A stretch of 58,562 bases of DNA from Nitrospira sp. (lineage in GTDB: Bacteria; Nitrospirota; Nitrospiria; Nitrospirales; Nitrospiraceae): positions 1 to 58,562 of the forward strand of contig JADYYH010000015.1 of the NCBI GenBank assembly GCA_020853775.1. Reading direction: 5' to 3'. Under the pieces are notes generated by a model. The model was given only the letters and a program-made list of their open reading frames with translations. It was not told where the DNA came from and searched no databases. The translations under genes and the position numbers were made by a program. This document shows positions 1 through 6,895 of this stretch, in pieces (position 1 is the stretch's first letter; each line of letters begins with the position of its first letter).

Positions 1-56
1 CCCGCCTTTCCAGCAAGATGGTCAGCAATCTGCGATTTCGTCATCGACTTGGCCAT
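1..56 (-). CDS. HU-family DNA-binding protein, N-terminal fragment
   Basis: The gene runs off the left edge, so only the first 18 or so codons are visible on the minus strand. They read MAKSMTKSQIADHLAGKA, which matches the start of HU/IHF-type nucleoid proteins that bend DNA as dimers. A strong ribosome binding site (AAGGGAGGA) lies just upstream at 61-70 and fixes the start. The assignment rests on these few residues and on the familiar first-helix pattern. The rest of the protein is outside the window. Confidence 0.6.
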   Translation of the reverse strand, partial: MAKSMTKSQIADHLAGKA

Positions 57-352
57 GCGTTCCTCCCTTTGAACAACGAATGAAAGTGAACTGACTTGTG
101 CGGTCTGCGATCTATAAACTCGTACGTACAGAGGTGGAGCCGGAAATCTGCGAGTGTCCTGCAGAATCAGTCCGAAAACAGGGCGAGAGTGTATCCAAAG
201 CCCTGGGGGCTGTCAAGAGCCGCAAAGCGGAGCACGCGCATCCAGAGAGGCGACCAGCACGCTCGATGCTCTTGCGCGCCGTGTGAGCCACAGAGTAGAG
301 TAGAAAGGCATGCTGCTGTTCAATGCATCACTCAGGATCACGAGGCGTCGCC
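57..352. other. Intergenic region between divergent genes
   Basis: This stretch of about 300 bases separates the HU-type gene (minus) from the gene at 353 (plus). It must hold the promoters of both. No convincing sigma-70 pair, repeat or RNA gene was seen. Short overlapping reading frames are present but have no ribosome binding site or recognisable sequence. Confidence 0.4.
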
Positions 353-910
353 ATGGCTAAAGAACTTCCTATTCTTCCCTCTACCGCCCAACCAGCCGAG
401 GGCGCCGCACCCGAAGCGGTCATTTACTCACGAGTCTTCTGCAAAAATGACAATGCTCCACCGCTTCGCCTGTTGATGGAATTCCTCAAGTCGCGGGGAC
501 AACTTCCCATTCTCCCCCCCGACATGAGCGATGCCATGCTGGACGAGTGGGCATGGGTGCAGGTCATTTTGGGTTATGCGCGCGAGCGTAAGCCGATTCA
601 CGTGTTTTGCGTGCGCGACCGGGGCAGCTATCAAGATTTGTTCGAGCAGGAGCAGAAACAATTCCTGGAGCATCTGTCCTCACACGACAGCCTCGAGGCC
701 AGTCTGGCCCAAGAACACGTCACCCGCGCGCGGTTCATCCTCACAACGCGCATGGTCGAAGCCGACGTCACCGACGAGGGCTATGATTTCAACGGATGGA
801 TTTTGGAATTTTTCCAGGAACACTGCAACGGCATCGTGCAGATCGATCAGCAAGGATTCTTCTCCCCCAAAGGAGAACTCATCGTCGATCTCTCTCTCCC
901 CGAGGAATAG
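353..910 (+). CDS. Conserved-looking protein of unknown function
   Basis: About 185 residues, soluble, with no signal peptide or membrane segment. I do not recognise the family. The middle is acidic and rich in aromatic residues, and the C-terminal third (GYDFNGWILEFF, then a short beta-rich tail ending DLSLPEE) looks well folded. The reading frame is open further upstream to an ATG at 323; I prefer 353 because the protein-like sequence begins there, but neither start has a strong ribosome binding site. Only five bases separate its stop from the YkgJ-type gene at 916, so the two are probably co-transcribed. Confidence 0.7.
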   Translation: MAKELPILPSTAQPAEGAAPEAVIYSRVFCKNDNAPPLRLLMEFLKSRGQLPILPPDMSDAMLDEWAWVQVILGYARERKPIHVFCVRDRGSYQDLFEQEQKQFLEHLSSHDSLEASLAQEHVTRARFILTTRMVEADVTDEGYDFNGWILEFFQEHCNGIVQIDQQGFFSPKGELIVDLSLPEE

Positions 911-915
911 GCACC

Positions 916-1545
916 ATGGAGGCCACGGCGTCCTCCCCTCACACCTTGCCCCTCTTCCAGCAAGCCGAGGACTGGTTCAGACGTGCACGAGCCTCACTGC
1001 TGGGGCAGATCCCCTGCGGGCGCGGCTGCTGCGACTGCTGTACCGGCATCTTTCCCATCACTCGCCTCGACGCCCTCGAAATACAACGTGGCCTTGATGA
1101 ATTACCTTCCGCCCTCACGCACGCCATCGTCACGCGGGCCAGAACCCAGATCACCGCTGTGGAAACGGCCTACCCAAGGTTGAAATCGACACCGGGCCTT
1201 GACGAGTGGGCAGATGACACCATCGATGAGATAGCCGAACGATTCGCCCACCTTCCCTGCCCCGCCCTGGAGGCCGACGGAACCTGCAGTATCTACTCCC
1301 ACAGACCCATCACATGCCGCACGATGGGCATTCCCGGCGAATCGGACGGGATAGTCCATGGTGCTTGTGCCGTCCAAACCGCCGTGCCCATTGTCCGCCT
1401 CTCAGCCACCCTTCGACGCGATGCCGACCGCCTGGCCGAACACGAGGCACTCTCTTTGTCCATCCTGCGCCGAGCTCAACCTCCGGGCGACGATGAAATC
1501 CTCCTGCCCTATGGATTCGTGCCAAATGGTGATCCAACTCCCTAG
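916..1545 (+). CDS. YkgJ-family cysteine-cluster protein
   Basis: A protein of about 209 residues with the signature of the putative zinc- or iron-chelating CxxCxxCC family (PF03692, YkgJ/UPF0153). An early cluster reads CGRGCCDCC, near residue 35. A second cysteine set, CPALEADGTC followed by YSHRPITCR, is the usual C-terminal half of the metal site. The biochemical role of the family is not established. The frame stays open far upstream inside the preceding gene; the ATG at 916 is the sensible start because it follows the previous stop by five bases. A second, longer family member lies at 14675-15472. Confidence 0.85.
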   Translation: MEATASSPHTLPLFQQAEDWFRRARASLLGQIPCGRGCCDCCTGIFPITRLDALEIQRGLDELPSALTHAIVTRARTQITAVETAYPRLKSTPGLDEWADDTIDEIAERFAHLPCPALEADGTCSIYSHRPITCRTMGIPGESDGIVHGACAVQTAVPIVRLSATLRRDADRLAEHEALSLSILRRAQPPGDDEILLPYGFVPNGDPTP

Positions 1546-1592
1546 ACAGCAACAGAAACGCTATGCTAATGTGTCGGATCTGATCGACGGGA

Positions 1593-1669
1593 GCGCCTGT
1601 AGCTCAGCTGGATAGAGCATCAGCCTCCGGAGCTGAGGGCCACAGGTTCAAATCCTGTCAGGCGCACCA
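1593..1669 (+). tRNA. tRNA-Arg (anticodon CCG)
   Basis: The cloverleaf folds fully: acceptor stem GCGCCTG/CAGGCGC, D-arm with AGCTGGATA, anticodon stem TCAGC/GCTGA enclosing the loop CTCCGGA (anticodon CCG), and T-arm ACAGG-TTCAAAT-CCTGT. The 3' CCA is encoded. It reads arginine codon CGG. Confidence 0.96.
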
Positions 1670-1716
1670 TTCGCTCTGTCAGGTACGTTACGATCGAAAC
1701 ATAGTGCACACAGGTG

Positions 1717-1792
<76 letters not shown>

Positions 1793-1799
1793 TTTTTTC

Positions 1800-2166
1800 A
1801 ACTACCTACACAGACCGCTTCCTCGTCCAAACCCGCCGACTGCGCTGCTTTCTGTGCATTGCCCAGGCGTTGGCCTGACATCTCCACTCCATCCCGCAGA
1901 TTCTCCGTAAAATTTGCGCATATCGCTGCATCATGAAGGACGATTTGTGCCCCAGCAACTGGCGCACCTTGTAGAGATCGATGCCACTCTGCCCGAGCGT
2001 CGTTCGCGAACATCTGGCGCAAATCGTGGAAGTGAAAATTTTCGATCTCTGCCTTCTTGAAGGCGAGACGAAACGATCCTGGCGGATGACCTGATTCGAT
2101 CGGCGTGTAGGCTTTCCTCCAGAATACGTCTTGCCAGCGATCAGATCTTCCTCTGGTCTTAAGCAC
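1800..2166 (-). pseudogene. Tyrosine recombinase (phage-type integrase) remnant
   Basis: The minus strand carries the C-terminal half of a phage-type integrase, broken by frameshifts. One frame holds the box II motif (FHFHDLRQMFA, the HxxR element). The next frame continues as SGIDLYKVRQLLGHKSS and MQRYAQ, which contain the LLGH motif and the catalytic tyrosine. The first frame then resumes with ENLRDGVEM, the usual segment after the tyrosine. The N-terminal core-binding domain and the box I arginine are missing. Order and spacing of the motifs fit a decayed integrase; at least two frameshifts make a functional product impossible. It sits right behind tRNA-Lys, a common attachment site. Confidence 0.8.
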
Positions 2167-2400
2167 GGTCCGAGCCGCCAAATTCGCCGAAATGGTCAGT
2201 GACGGCCAGGACACATACCGATGACCAGACGGATGTGAGTATAGTGACACCAAGGAGACAAAATGCTGAGCTGGAAAATTTAAATTGGCTTGATCGAAAG
2301 CAAAAATGGCGGCGGAGTTATTTTCAACCCACAGAGCCCAACGAATGTTGCGGCTTGTGTGTCACGATTGCCCCTAACAGAATCGTCGCAGAGAGAGGAC

Positions 2401-2814
2401 ATGATGTTTTGTCTCGTTTACGCCAGTTCTGCCACGAGACCGTTTTCACCATCTGAACTCACGGACCTGCTCGCCTCGTGCCACGCAAACAACAGCCAAT
2501 TAGGCATCACGGGGATGTTGCTTTACAAAAACGGGAATTTTATGCAAGCGCTTGAGGGTGAGGAACAGGCGGTGTTGAATCTCTATGCAAACATTTTCCA
2601 AGATGAGCGCCATAACGGAGTCCTCACGCTCTTGCAGACCACTCTACCCGCGCGACAATTTCCCAATTGGTCTATGGGGTTTCGTGGTCTCAATTCTCCA
2701 GAGGTACGATCGCTGCCCGGGTACAATGAATTCTTAAATGTGCCGCTCACCGGCGCCGAGTTCTCCGCTGATCCCACCTATTGCCAGAGACTTCTGACCA
2801 TTTTAAGAAAATGA
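2401..2814 (+). CDS. BLUF-domain blue-light sensor protein
   Basis: A protein of about 137 residues that is essentially a single BLUF domain, the FAD-binding blue-light sensor fold. The residues of the photocycle are visible: Tyr7 (VYASS), Asn31, Gln49 (in GNFMQALEG) and the Trp90-Met92 pair in NWSMGF. The linker QLGITGMLLY is the family hallmark. A short C-terminal tail follows with no fused output domain, so it presumably acts through a partner protein. The start at 2401 follows AGAGAGG; the upstream in-frame extension to 2290 has no such support. It lies in a gene-poor accessory stretch behind the integrase remnant. Confidence 0.92.
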   Translation: MMFCLVYASSATRPFSPSELTDLLASCHANNSQLGITGMLLYKNGNFMQALEGEEQAVLNLYANIFQDERHNGVLTLLQTTLPARQFPNWSMGFRGLNSPEVRSLPGYNEFLNVPLTGAEFSADPTYCQRLLTILRK

Positions 2815-3240
2815 TGTAGAAGCTCCTGTAGCTGTAGCCTTGGCCCCGTTGCCCTGCCACCTCAGCTCCTTCTGACCGAGTGTTGCTCGGAATTCAGTCG
2901 ACATCGAAGCCCTTCACCGCCAGCAGCTCACGGATACGCCGCGCCGTAATTATGCCTCCTTGAGTCCATAGGAAATTTGGGCTGATTCTAGCTTTCGCTC
3001 GACGACACGGATGCCTGTTCCGACCGGACCGTTATCTCCAATTGACTGCCCCTCTAGCCTGAATGTCTTCCTGGTTCAGGAAAGTGAACATTCCTCAGGC
3101 GCCCGGCAGACGATACTATGATTGAGAGCTGCCCTGCTTCGATCTGCTGCGCACCCAGGACTTGAATGGTCGATAAAGTCCCGCGCATGAAGATGATACG
3201 GCGCTGACCATACCCATCAGGCCGGAGGAGTAGCGTGGTG
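2815..3240. other. Gene-poor accessory stretch
   Basis: No gene could be supported here. On the minus strand around 2894-2952 a short open run ends TARRIRELLAVKGFDVD before a stop. It resembles the tail of some protein, but I could not assign it. The region looks like decayed accessory DNA between the BLUF gene and the zinc-ribbon genes. Confidence 0.4.
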
Positions 3241-3336
3241 ATGAACCCGCTGGATGGAGAGGCGCAACCTGTTCTTTGCGGCCTCTCCATTCACCGGCTT
3301 CCTGCGAAATGTTGCGGAAGGAGAGTGGAACGATGA
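3241..3336 (+). CDS. Possible 31-residue upstream ORF coupled to zinc-ribbon gene
   Basis: A short frame begins at ATG 3241 about ten bases after GGAGGAG and ends in a TGA that overlaps the next gene's ATG (ATGA at 3333-3336). That arrangement is typical of translational coupling. The product would have three cysteines and matches no family I know. A perfect 10-bp hairpin (3254-3290) lies inside it. It may be a leader peptide or chance. Confidence 0.25.
   Translation: MNPLDGEAQPVLCGLSIHRLPAKCCGRRVER
3254..3290 (+). repeat. Inverted repeat / hairpin ahead of zinc-ribbon gene
   Basis: ATGGAGAGGC at 3254-3263 is perfectly complementary to GCCTCTCCAT at 3281-3290, giving a 10-bp stem with a 17-base loop. 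No T-run follows, so it is unlikely to be an intrinsic terminator. It ends about 40 bases before the zinc-ribbon start and could act in the leader RNA. Confidence 0.45.
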
Positions 3337-3500
3337 CGTGTTCCCGATGCGGGGGCTATCTGGCACTCGAACCATCCAACGATTTTTATGATCCAGAAGG
3401 TCGGTGGCGATGCGTCAACTGCGGAGCTCACACGGCACGTCATACTCGTGATCCGCTGAAACCTATAATGAAATCGTCGCACACCATGCCTGATCCCTAA
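3333..3500 (+). CDS. Zinc-ribbon miniprotein (first of three)
   Basis: A 55-residue protein with two CxxC knuckles, CSRCGG near the N-terminus and CVNCGA about 25 residues later. This is the layout of a small treble-clef or zinc-ribbon protein binding one zinc ion. The centre (FYDPEGRWRC) is aromatic and acidic. GGAAGGAGAG at 3316-3325 supports the ATG at 3333; the frame is open upstream, but that part has no protein character. The function is unknown. Two further proteins of nearly the same size and layout follow at 3587 and 4429. Confidence 0.7.
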   Translation: MTCSRCGGYLALEPSNDFYDPEGRWRCVNCGAHTARHTRDPLKPIMKSSHTMPDP

Positions 3501-3586
3501 GAACATCAGGCCCACCCGGCATATGCACTTTTGCTTCACCCGAGTACCTTCACGATGCGTTCTATCACTGGTCAAGGAGTTCTCTC

Positions 3587-3751
3587 ATGAAGATTTATGA
3601 CTGCCCCCGATGCCGGCATCACAGTTTGGTCCCGACTGGAGGGTTTTTGTACTGCGGACAGTGCGACTACGCAATCACGGCCTATGCCCTGGCGGTCGAA
3701 CAACGAGCACGCAACACCTCGTCGCACTCGTCGAAACGATCCTCTACCTGA
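3587..3751 (+). CDS. Zinc-ribbon miniprotein (second of three)
   Basis: A 54-residue protein beginning MKIYDCPRCRHH, with a second knuckle CGQC after GGFLY. The two CxxC pairs are about 15 residues apart, so this is a compact zinc ribbon. The tail is basic and serine-rich. CAAGGAG at 3572-3578 lies eight bases ahead of the ATG, which strongly supports real translation. Function unknown; possibly nucleic-acid or protein binding, as in other tiny zinc ribbons. It lies 86 bases after the first one. Confidence 0.7.
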   Translation: MKIYDCPRCRHHSLVPTGGFLYCGQCDYAITAYALAVEQRARNTSSHSSKRSST

Positions 3752-4227
3752 CGCACCGAAGCAACAACGGGAAACCACTTCCCATCCACGACCCGGTGCA
3801 CTCGGTCCATCTCGAGACCACTCCTTCCCCAGCGACTGATTGCGTGGTGGATGACATCAGAAACGGGTCAATCAGTCGTGCCGGCCACCGTGATTATCTC
3901 TATGCACAACGCTCCTAAATCGTGGGCGCTCCAGTACAACCAATAGAATTGCGCACCTCCACACCGCTGCTGTTCCTCTAGACATATCCACACTCGTGTT
4001 CTGCCTGGTATCCAAATCGATTCACGATTATCGGATTGGATACAGCGCCAAGTTGACGGACAACGAGAAGAGAACATTCTGCAGCGACACGAACGATCAA
4101 TACCAAGGAATTGAGGTAGTCACACGCAGCCAGAAGATGGCTCCCTGATGGTACGCGAGTTGCTAATGATCAGGGCATGGCATGTCACTGATGCGACAAG
4201 ATGACGCGAAAGAATCAGGAGGGGATC
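3752..4227. other. Gene-poor stretch
   Basis: Nearly 480 bases with no supported gene. Several overlapping frames exist, including a 31-residue one at 3851-3946 behind a weak GGTGG, but none has a recognisable motif. No repeat or RNA structure stood out. Confidence 0.4.
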
Positions 4228-4305
4228 ATGATCTGGGCCATTATCATTGCAGGAACCTATGTCGCCGGAATTTACGTGATTCGCTTGGTGTGGTGGCAGG
4301 AGTGA
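4228..4305 (+). CDS. Tiny (25-residue) predicted membrane peptide
   Basis: Reads MIWAIIIAGTYVAGIYV followed by IRLVWWQE and a stop. The whole peptide is one hydrophobic helix, long enough to cross a membrane, with a short charged end. A near-perfect ribosome binding site (AGGAGGGG, 4218-4224) sits four to five bases ahead of the ATG. Such short single-span peptides often modulate larger membrane proteins, but no partner is evident. Confidence rests on the combination of strong initiation signal and clear membrane-helix composition. Confidence 0.5.
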   Translation: MIWAIIIAGTYVAGIYVIRLVWWQE

Positions 4306-4428
4306 TCCATTCGCGGGTGCAGCGCGGTCGAAGGGGATATGCAGCCTCTGCACTGGTACCTGCCCACCACCCGCGTCCAACTACCCCGAAGTAATCAACT
4401 ATTGAGCGTACGCCTCACAGCAACCCTT

Positions 4429-4599
4429 ATGTCCATCGAGACGCCTACTGACAGTTCGCATTCCTGCCCTCAGTGTCCCGGAATGGTGCGCCGCTCAGGG
4501 CGCCGCGGGTGGCGCGATTTTTTTTGGCATCTGCTGGGTCGCTTTCCCTGGCGCTGCCGATCCTGCAGTTATCGCTTCTATGCCGCCAGCCGTCAGTAA
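4429..4599 (+). CDS. Zinc-ribbon miniprotein (third of three)
   Basis: A 56-residue protein with the pairs CPQCPG and CRSCSYRF about 30 residues apart. Between them lies a basic and aromatic stretch (RRGWRDFFWHLL). It is the same general design as the two smaller zinc ribbons upstream. The frame is open back to 4339, but the ATG at 4429 begins the protein-like part; its ribosome binding site is weak. A PilZ-domain gene follows after 33 bases on the same strand, so the two may share a transcript. Confidence 0.6.
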   Translation: MSIETPTDSSHSCPQCPGMVRRSGRRGWRDFFWHLLGRFPWRCRSCSYRFYAASRQ

Positions 4600-4632
4600 G
4601 TTGCGCTTCGACGCTCCTGGCAATATTGTGAA

Positions 4633-5079
4633 ATGAACGACACCGGCGAAGCCCCCCTAAGGTGGGATGTGAGGAGTGTCTCTCTCACCACTACAATGCC
4701 GACCATGCAGTCACATCTTTCAACAGCGCGAACGTCACGCATCCATCCCTCTTCATCACAAACCACTCTCACCTTTCAACGATCGCGCGACCGCCTGGGC
4801 ATTGCCTTTCCGGTCATGTTCGCTGGAGTTCCATTCATTGGAGAAGGGACGGTTCTCAACCTCTCATCGGATGGATGCCTTCTCGAAGGTGAGCGAGCGG
4901 TGATGGAGGGCAGCTACCTGACCGTACGACTCCTGCTGCCAGACAATGCCCCGGCATTGGTCATCGACCTCGCCGCTGTCCGCTGGGTCCGCACACACTA
5001 TTTCGGCCTCGAATTCCTCCGGCTACCCGCCTTGGAGCGTCACCGCCTGGAGCAATTCTTAACCGCTTATCGCCGCTGA
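4633..5079 (+). CDS. PilZ-domain protein (probable c-di-GMP receptor)
   Basis: A small PilZ protein. The two nucleotide-binding elements are visible: the RxxxR motif (R50 and R54 in QRSRDR, counting from 4633) and the NxSxxG motif (N76-S78-G81 in NLSSDG). The rest folds as the usual beta-barrel ending GLEFLRL. Single-domain PilZ proteins bind cyclic di-GMP and then contact an effector, often for motility, pili or exopolysaccharide. The first 45 residues are low in structure, and the start could also be ATG 4696 or 4705; none has a good ribosome binding site. Confidence 0.85.
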   Translation: MNDTGEAPLRWDVRSVSLTTTMPTMQSHLSTARTSRIHPSSSQTTLTFQRSRDRLGIAFPVMFAGVPFIGEGTVLNLSSDGCLLEGERAVMEGSYLTVRLLLPDNAPALVIDLAAVRWVRTHYFGLEFLRLPALERHRLEQFLTAYRR

Positions 5080-5144
5080 TACTCCCCATTAGAACCCTCT
5101 CCGGCCCAGACTCATCGCCCCTCATTGCATTCGAGCGGGCAGAT

Positions 5145-5591
5145 TCATCTTCCTCCGAATGAACGCACATACATCAGCACCTGCCAGGCCTCTTCCTCGG
5201 TCAGCACCAATGGAATAAACGGCGCCATATCTGTTCCCGGGCTCCCGTTTTTCAGAATCCAGAACAGTTCCCCGTCCGTGCGTGCCTGCTGCCACATCTT
5301 GTCCGTGAAGTTGCGTGGCAGCGGGCCCTTAAATGTAGAATAGTCCAGATCCATGCCAAGGCCCTTCCCATCATTCCCGTGACAGGCACGACAAAAGGCC
5401 TTACCTTCAAACAGGGCCTTTCCCTTCTCACGCATGTCCGGCGTCACCGGAAATGGATTCGTGACCGCGCGCGCCGCCTCCATCTGATCGACCGGCACGC
5501 GAGGGCGCAACACTTCTGAATCCGCAGACCAGGCTGTTGCCCCCACGCCAGTTAGTGCTACGGCAAAAAGAAAGAGATATCCGACTTTCAT
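5145..5591 (-). CDS. Exported mono-heme c-type cytochrome
   Basis: About 148 residues with a signal peptide (MKVGYLFLFAVAL, cleavage likely after AWSA). One heme-attachment site, CRACH, is followed by GNDGKG, and a likely axial methionine lies in GSPGTDMAPF. This is a class I periplasmic electron carrier. The frame extends to 5615, but AGAGGAA seven bases ahead of the ATG at 5591 marks the start. It is the last gene of a minus-strand set after two OBAP proteins and a di-heme peroxidase-like protein, and may be their redox partner. Confidence 0.9.
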   Translation of the reverse strand: MKVGYLFLFAVALTGVGATAWSADSEVLRPRVPVDQMEAARAVTNPFPVTPDMREKGKALFEGKAFCRACHGNDGKGLGMDLDYSTFKGPLPRNFTDKMWQQARTDGELFWILKNGSPGTDMAPFIPLVLTEEEAWQVLMYVRSFGGR

Positions 5592-5675
5592 CGCAGCTAT
5601 TCCTCTCTCCAACATAATGCGGGCGGAGAAGACGCCGAACGCGCCCTCTCCGCCCGGTGATTTCAGCCAGTCCGC

Positions 5676-6224
5676 TTATTCCGTCCGATGCTTGTGGCCC
5701 ACCGATTGAGGATGTCCCACTTCCCCGTTCGGCGCCTTCGCCCCATCCGGCCAGAGATGGAAAATGATGCCGTCGGTCTTCGCCGCGACTGCAGCGACTT
5801 CCTTGGCCTGCGCGTCCGGCATGTCGAGGATTTGAACGCGGCCCGTCGCAATCTCCACTTCATGATCGTGGTAGTACTTATTCCACGTTTCCAACGGCAC
5901 ATGCGCTCGCGACACAGATTTGGCGACAAAATACTCGATGTCGGTCAATAAGGCGTTCGAGTCGGTTGATTCAAACAACAAACACTGCAAGATCTCCGGG
6001 GAGATCGGCTTACAGTAATGGTGATAGGGGCCATGGACCGTCCCGTCTTCAAACTTATGGGGAGCCATCACGTGAATGGTATACCCCTGAGCCGGTGTCG
6101 GCATGGCTTTCGCCGCGGCCGGGGCAGCAGCCGCCGTGGACTTCATTTCATGAGACGTTTCCGCACAGCCGGCCGCCGTGAGGGCAGCCGCACACAACCC
6201 GATCATTGCAATCGCACTTCGCAT
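5676..6224 (-). CDS. OBAP/DUF1264-family lipoprotein
   Basis: A 182-residue protein with a lipoprotein signal (MRSAIAMIGLC, lipobox TAAGC at residues 17-21) and an alanine-rich linker. The remainder is a DUF1264 domain, the family of plant oil-body-associated proteins (OBAP). Histidine-rich conserved blocks stand out: GPYHHYCKPI, YYHDHEVEIATG and FHLWPDGAKAP. Bacterial members have no established role. The blocks are shared almost unchanged with the upstream paralogue at 6278-6784. AAGGAGG six bases before the ATG fixes the start. Between a peroxidase-like gene and a cytochrome gene, a periplasmic redox or metal role is plausible but unproven. Confidence 0.88.
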   Translation of the reverse strand: MRSAIAMIGLCAAALTAAGCAETSHEMKSTAAAAPAAAKAMPTPAQGYTIHVMAPHKFEDGTVHGPYHHYCKPISPEILQCLLFESTDSNALLTDIEYFVAKSVSRAHVPLETWNKYYHDHEVEIATGRVQILDMPDAQAKEVAAVAAKTDGIIFHLWPDGAKAPNGEVGHPQSVGHKHRTE

Positions 6225-6277
6225 GATGGCCTCCTTACCATAGATCTACAGATGGTCGATCGTTCGTGAACGCGAGG

Positions 6278-6784
6278 TTATTCCGTCCGGGGCTTATGCC
6301 CCACCGACGTCGGATGCCCGACCGATCCGTCAGGAGCCTTGGCGCCTTTCGGCCATAAATGAAATATAATGCCGTCCGTCTTAGCTGCCGCCGCAGCCAC
6401 TTCTTTCGCCTGCGCATCCGGCATGTCCAGTACTTGAACACGACCGGTGGCAATTTCGACCTCGTGATCATGATAGAATTTATTCCACACATCCAACGGA
6501 ACCGCCGATCGAGACACGGGTTTCGCCACGAAGTATTCCACATCGGTCAACACGGCATTCGGCGCAGTGGACTCGAACAGCAAACACTGCAAGACTTCGG
6601 GCTTGATGGCTTTGCAATAGTGATGGAAGGGACCGGCTACCGAGCCATCTTCCATCTTATGCGGGGCCATCACATGAATATCGAATCCGTCGGCCGGACC
6701 CGGCTTCATATCCGCGGCAAGTGCCGGCCCGCCCAAGGCGAGCGCGAGCGTGCTCGCACCAAGCACGCAAAGTTGTCGAAACAT
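6278..6784 (-). CDS. OBAP/DUF1264-family exported protein
   Basis: The second OBAP paralogue, about 168 residues. It has a cleavable signal peptide ending ALA-AD instead of a lipobox, so it should be soluble in the periplasm while its neighbour is lipid-anchored. The core is nearly the same: GPFHHYCKAI, FYHDHEVEIATG, VQVLDMPDAQAKEV and VGHKPRTE. The ATG at 6784 is preceded by AGGAGG, whereas the longer frame to 6817 has no such site. The gap to the lipoprotein gene is 53 bases. A tandem duplication with changed localisation is the simplest reading. Confidence 0.88.
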   Translation of the reverse strand: MFRQLCVLGASTLALALGGPALAADMKPGPADGFDIHVMAPHKMEDGSVAGPFHHYCKAIKPEVLQCLLFESTAPNAVLTDVEYFVAKPVSRSAVPLDVWNKFYHDHEVEIATGRVQVLDMPDAQAKEVAAAAAKTDGIIFHLWPKGAKAPDGSVGHPTSVGHKPRTE

Positions 6785-6895
6785 AGAAGGCCTCCTCTGG
6801 TTGGGGTTGGAATGCATGGAAGTGTCGTATCGACAAACCTCTCCCTTGTGTCTCTCTGCCCGTAAGAGTCACCGTTGTCCGAAAGGATTCGCGAT

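Noticed and set aside
2894-2952. Minus-strand tail reading TARRIRELLAVKGFDVD before a stop, possible end of a lost gene
   Set aside because: Too short to assign, no family recognised and no upstream continuation in frame with protein character.
3851-3946. 31-residue plus-strand ORF behind GGTGG
   Set aside because: Weak ribosome binding site, no motif, and surrounded by similar chance frames.
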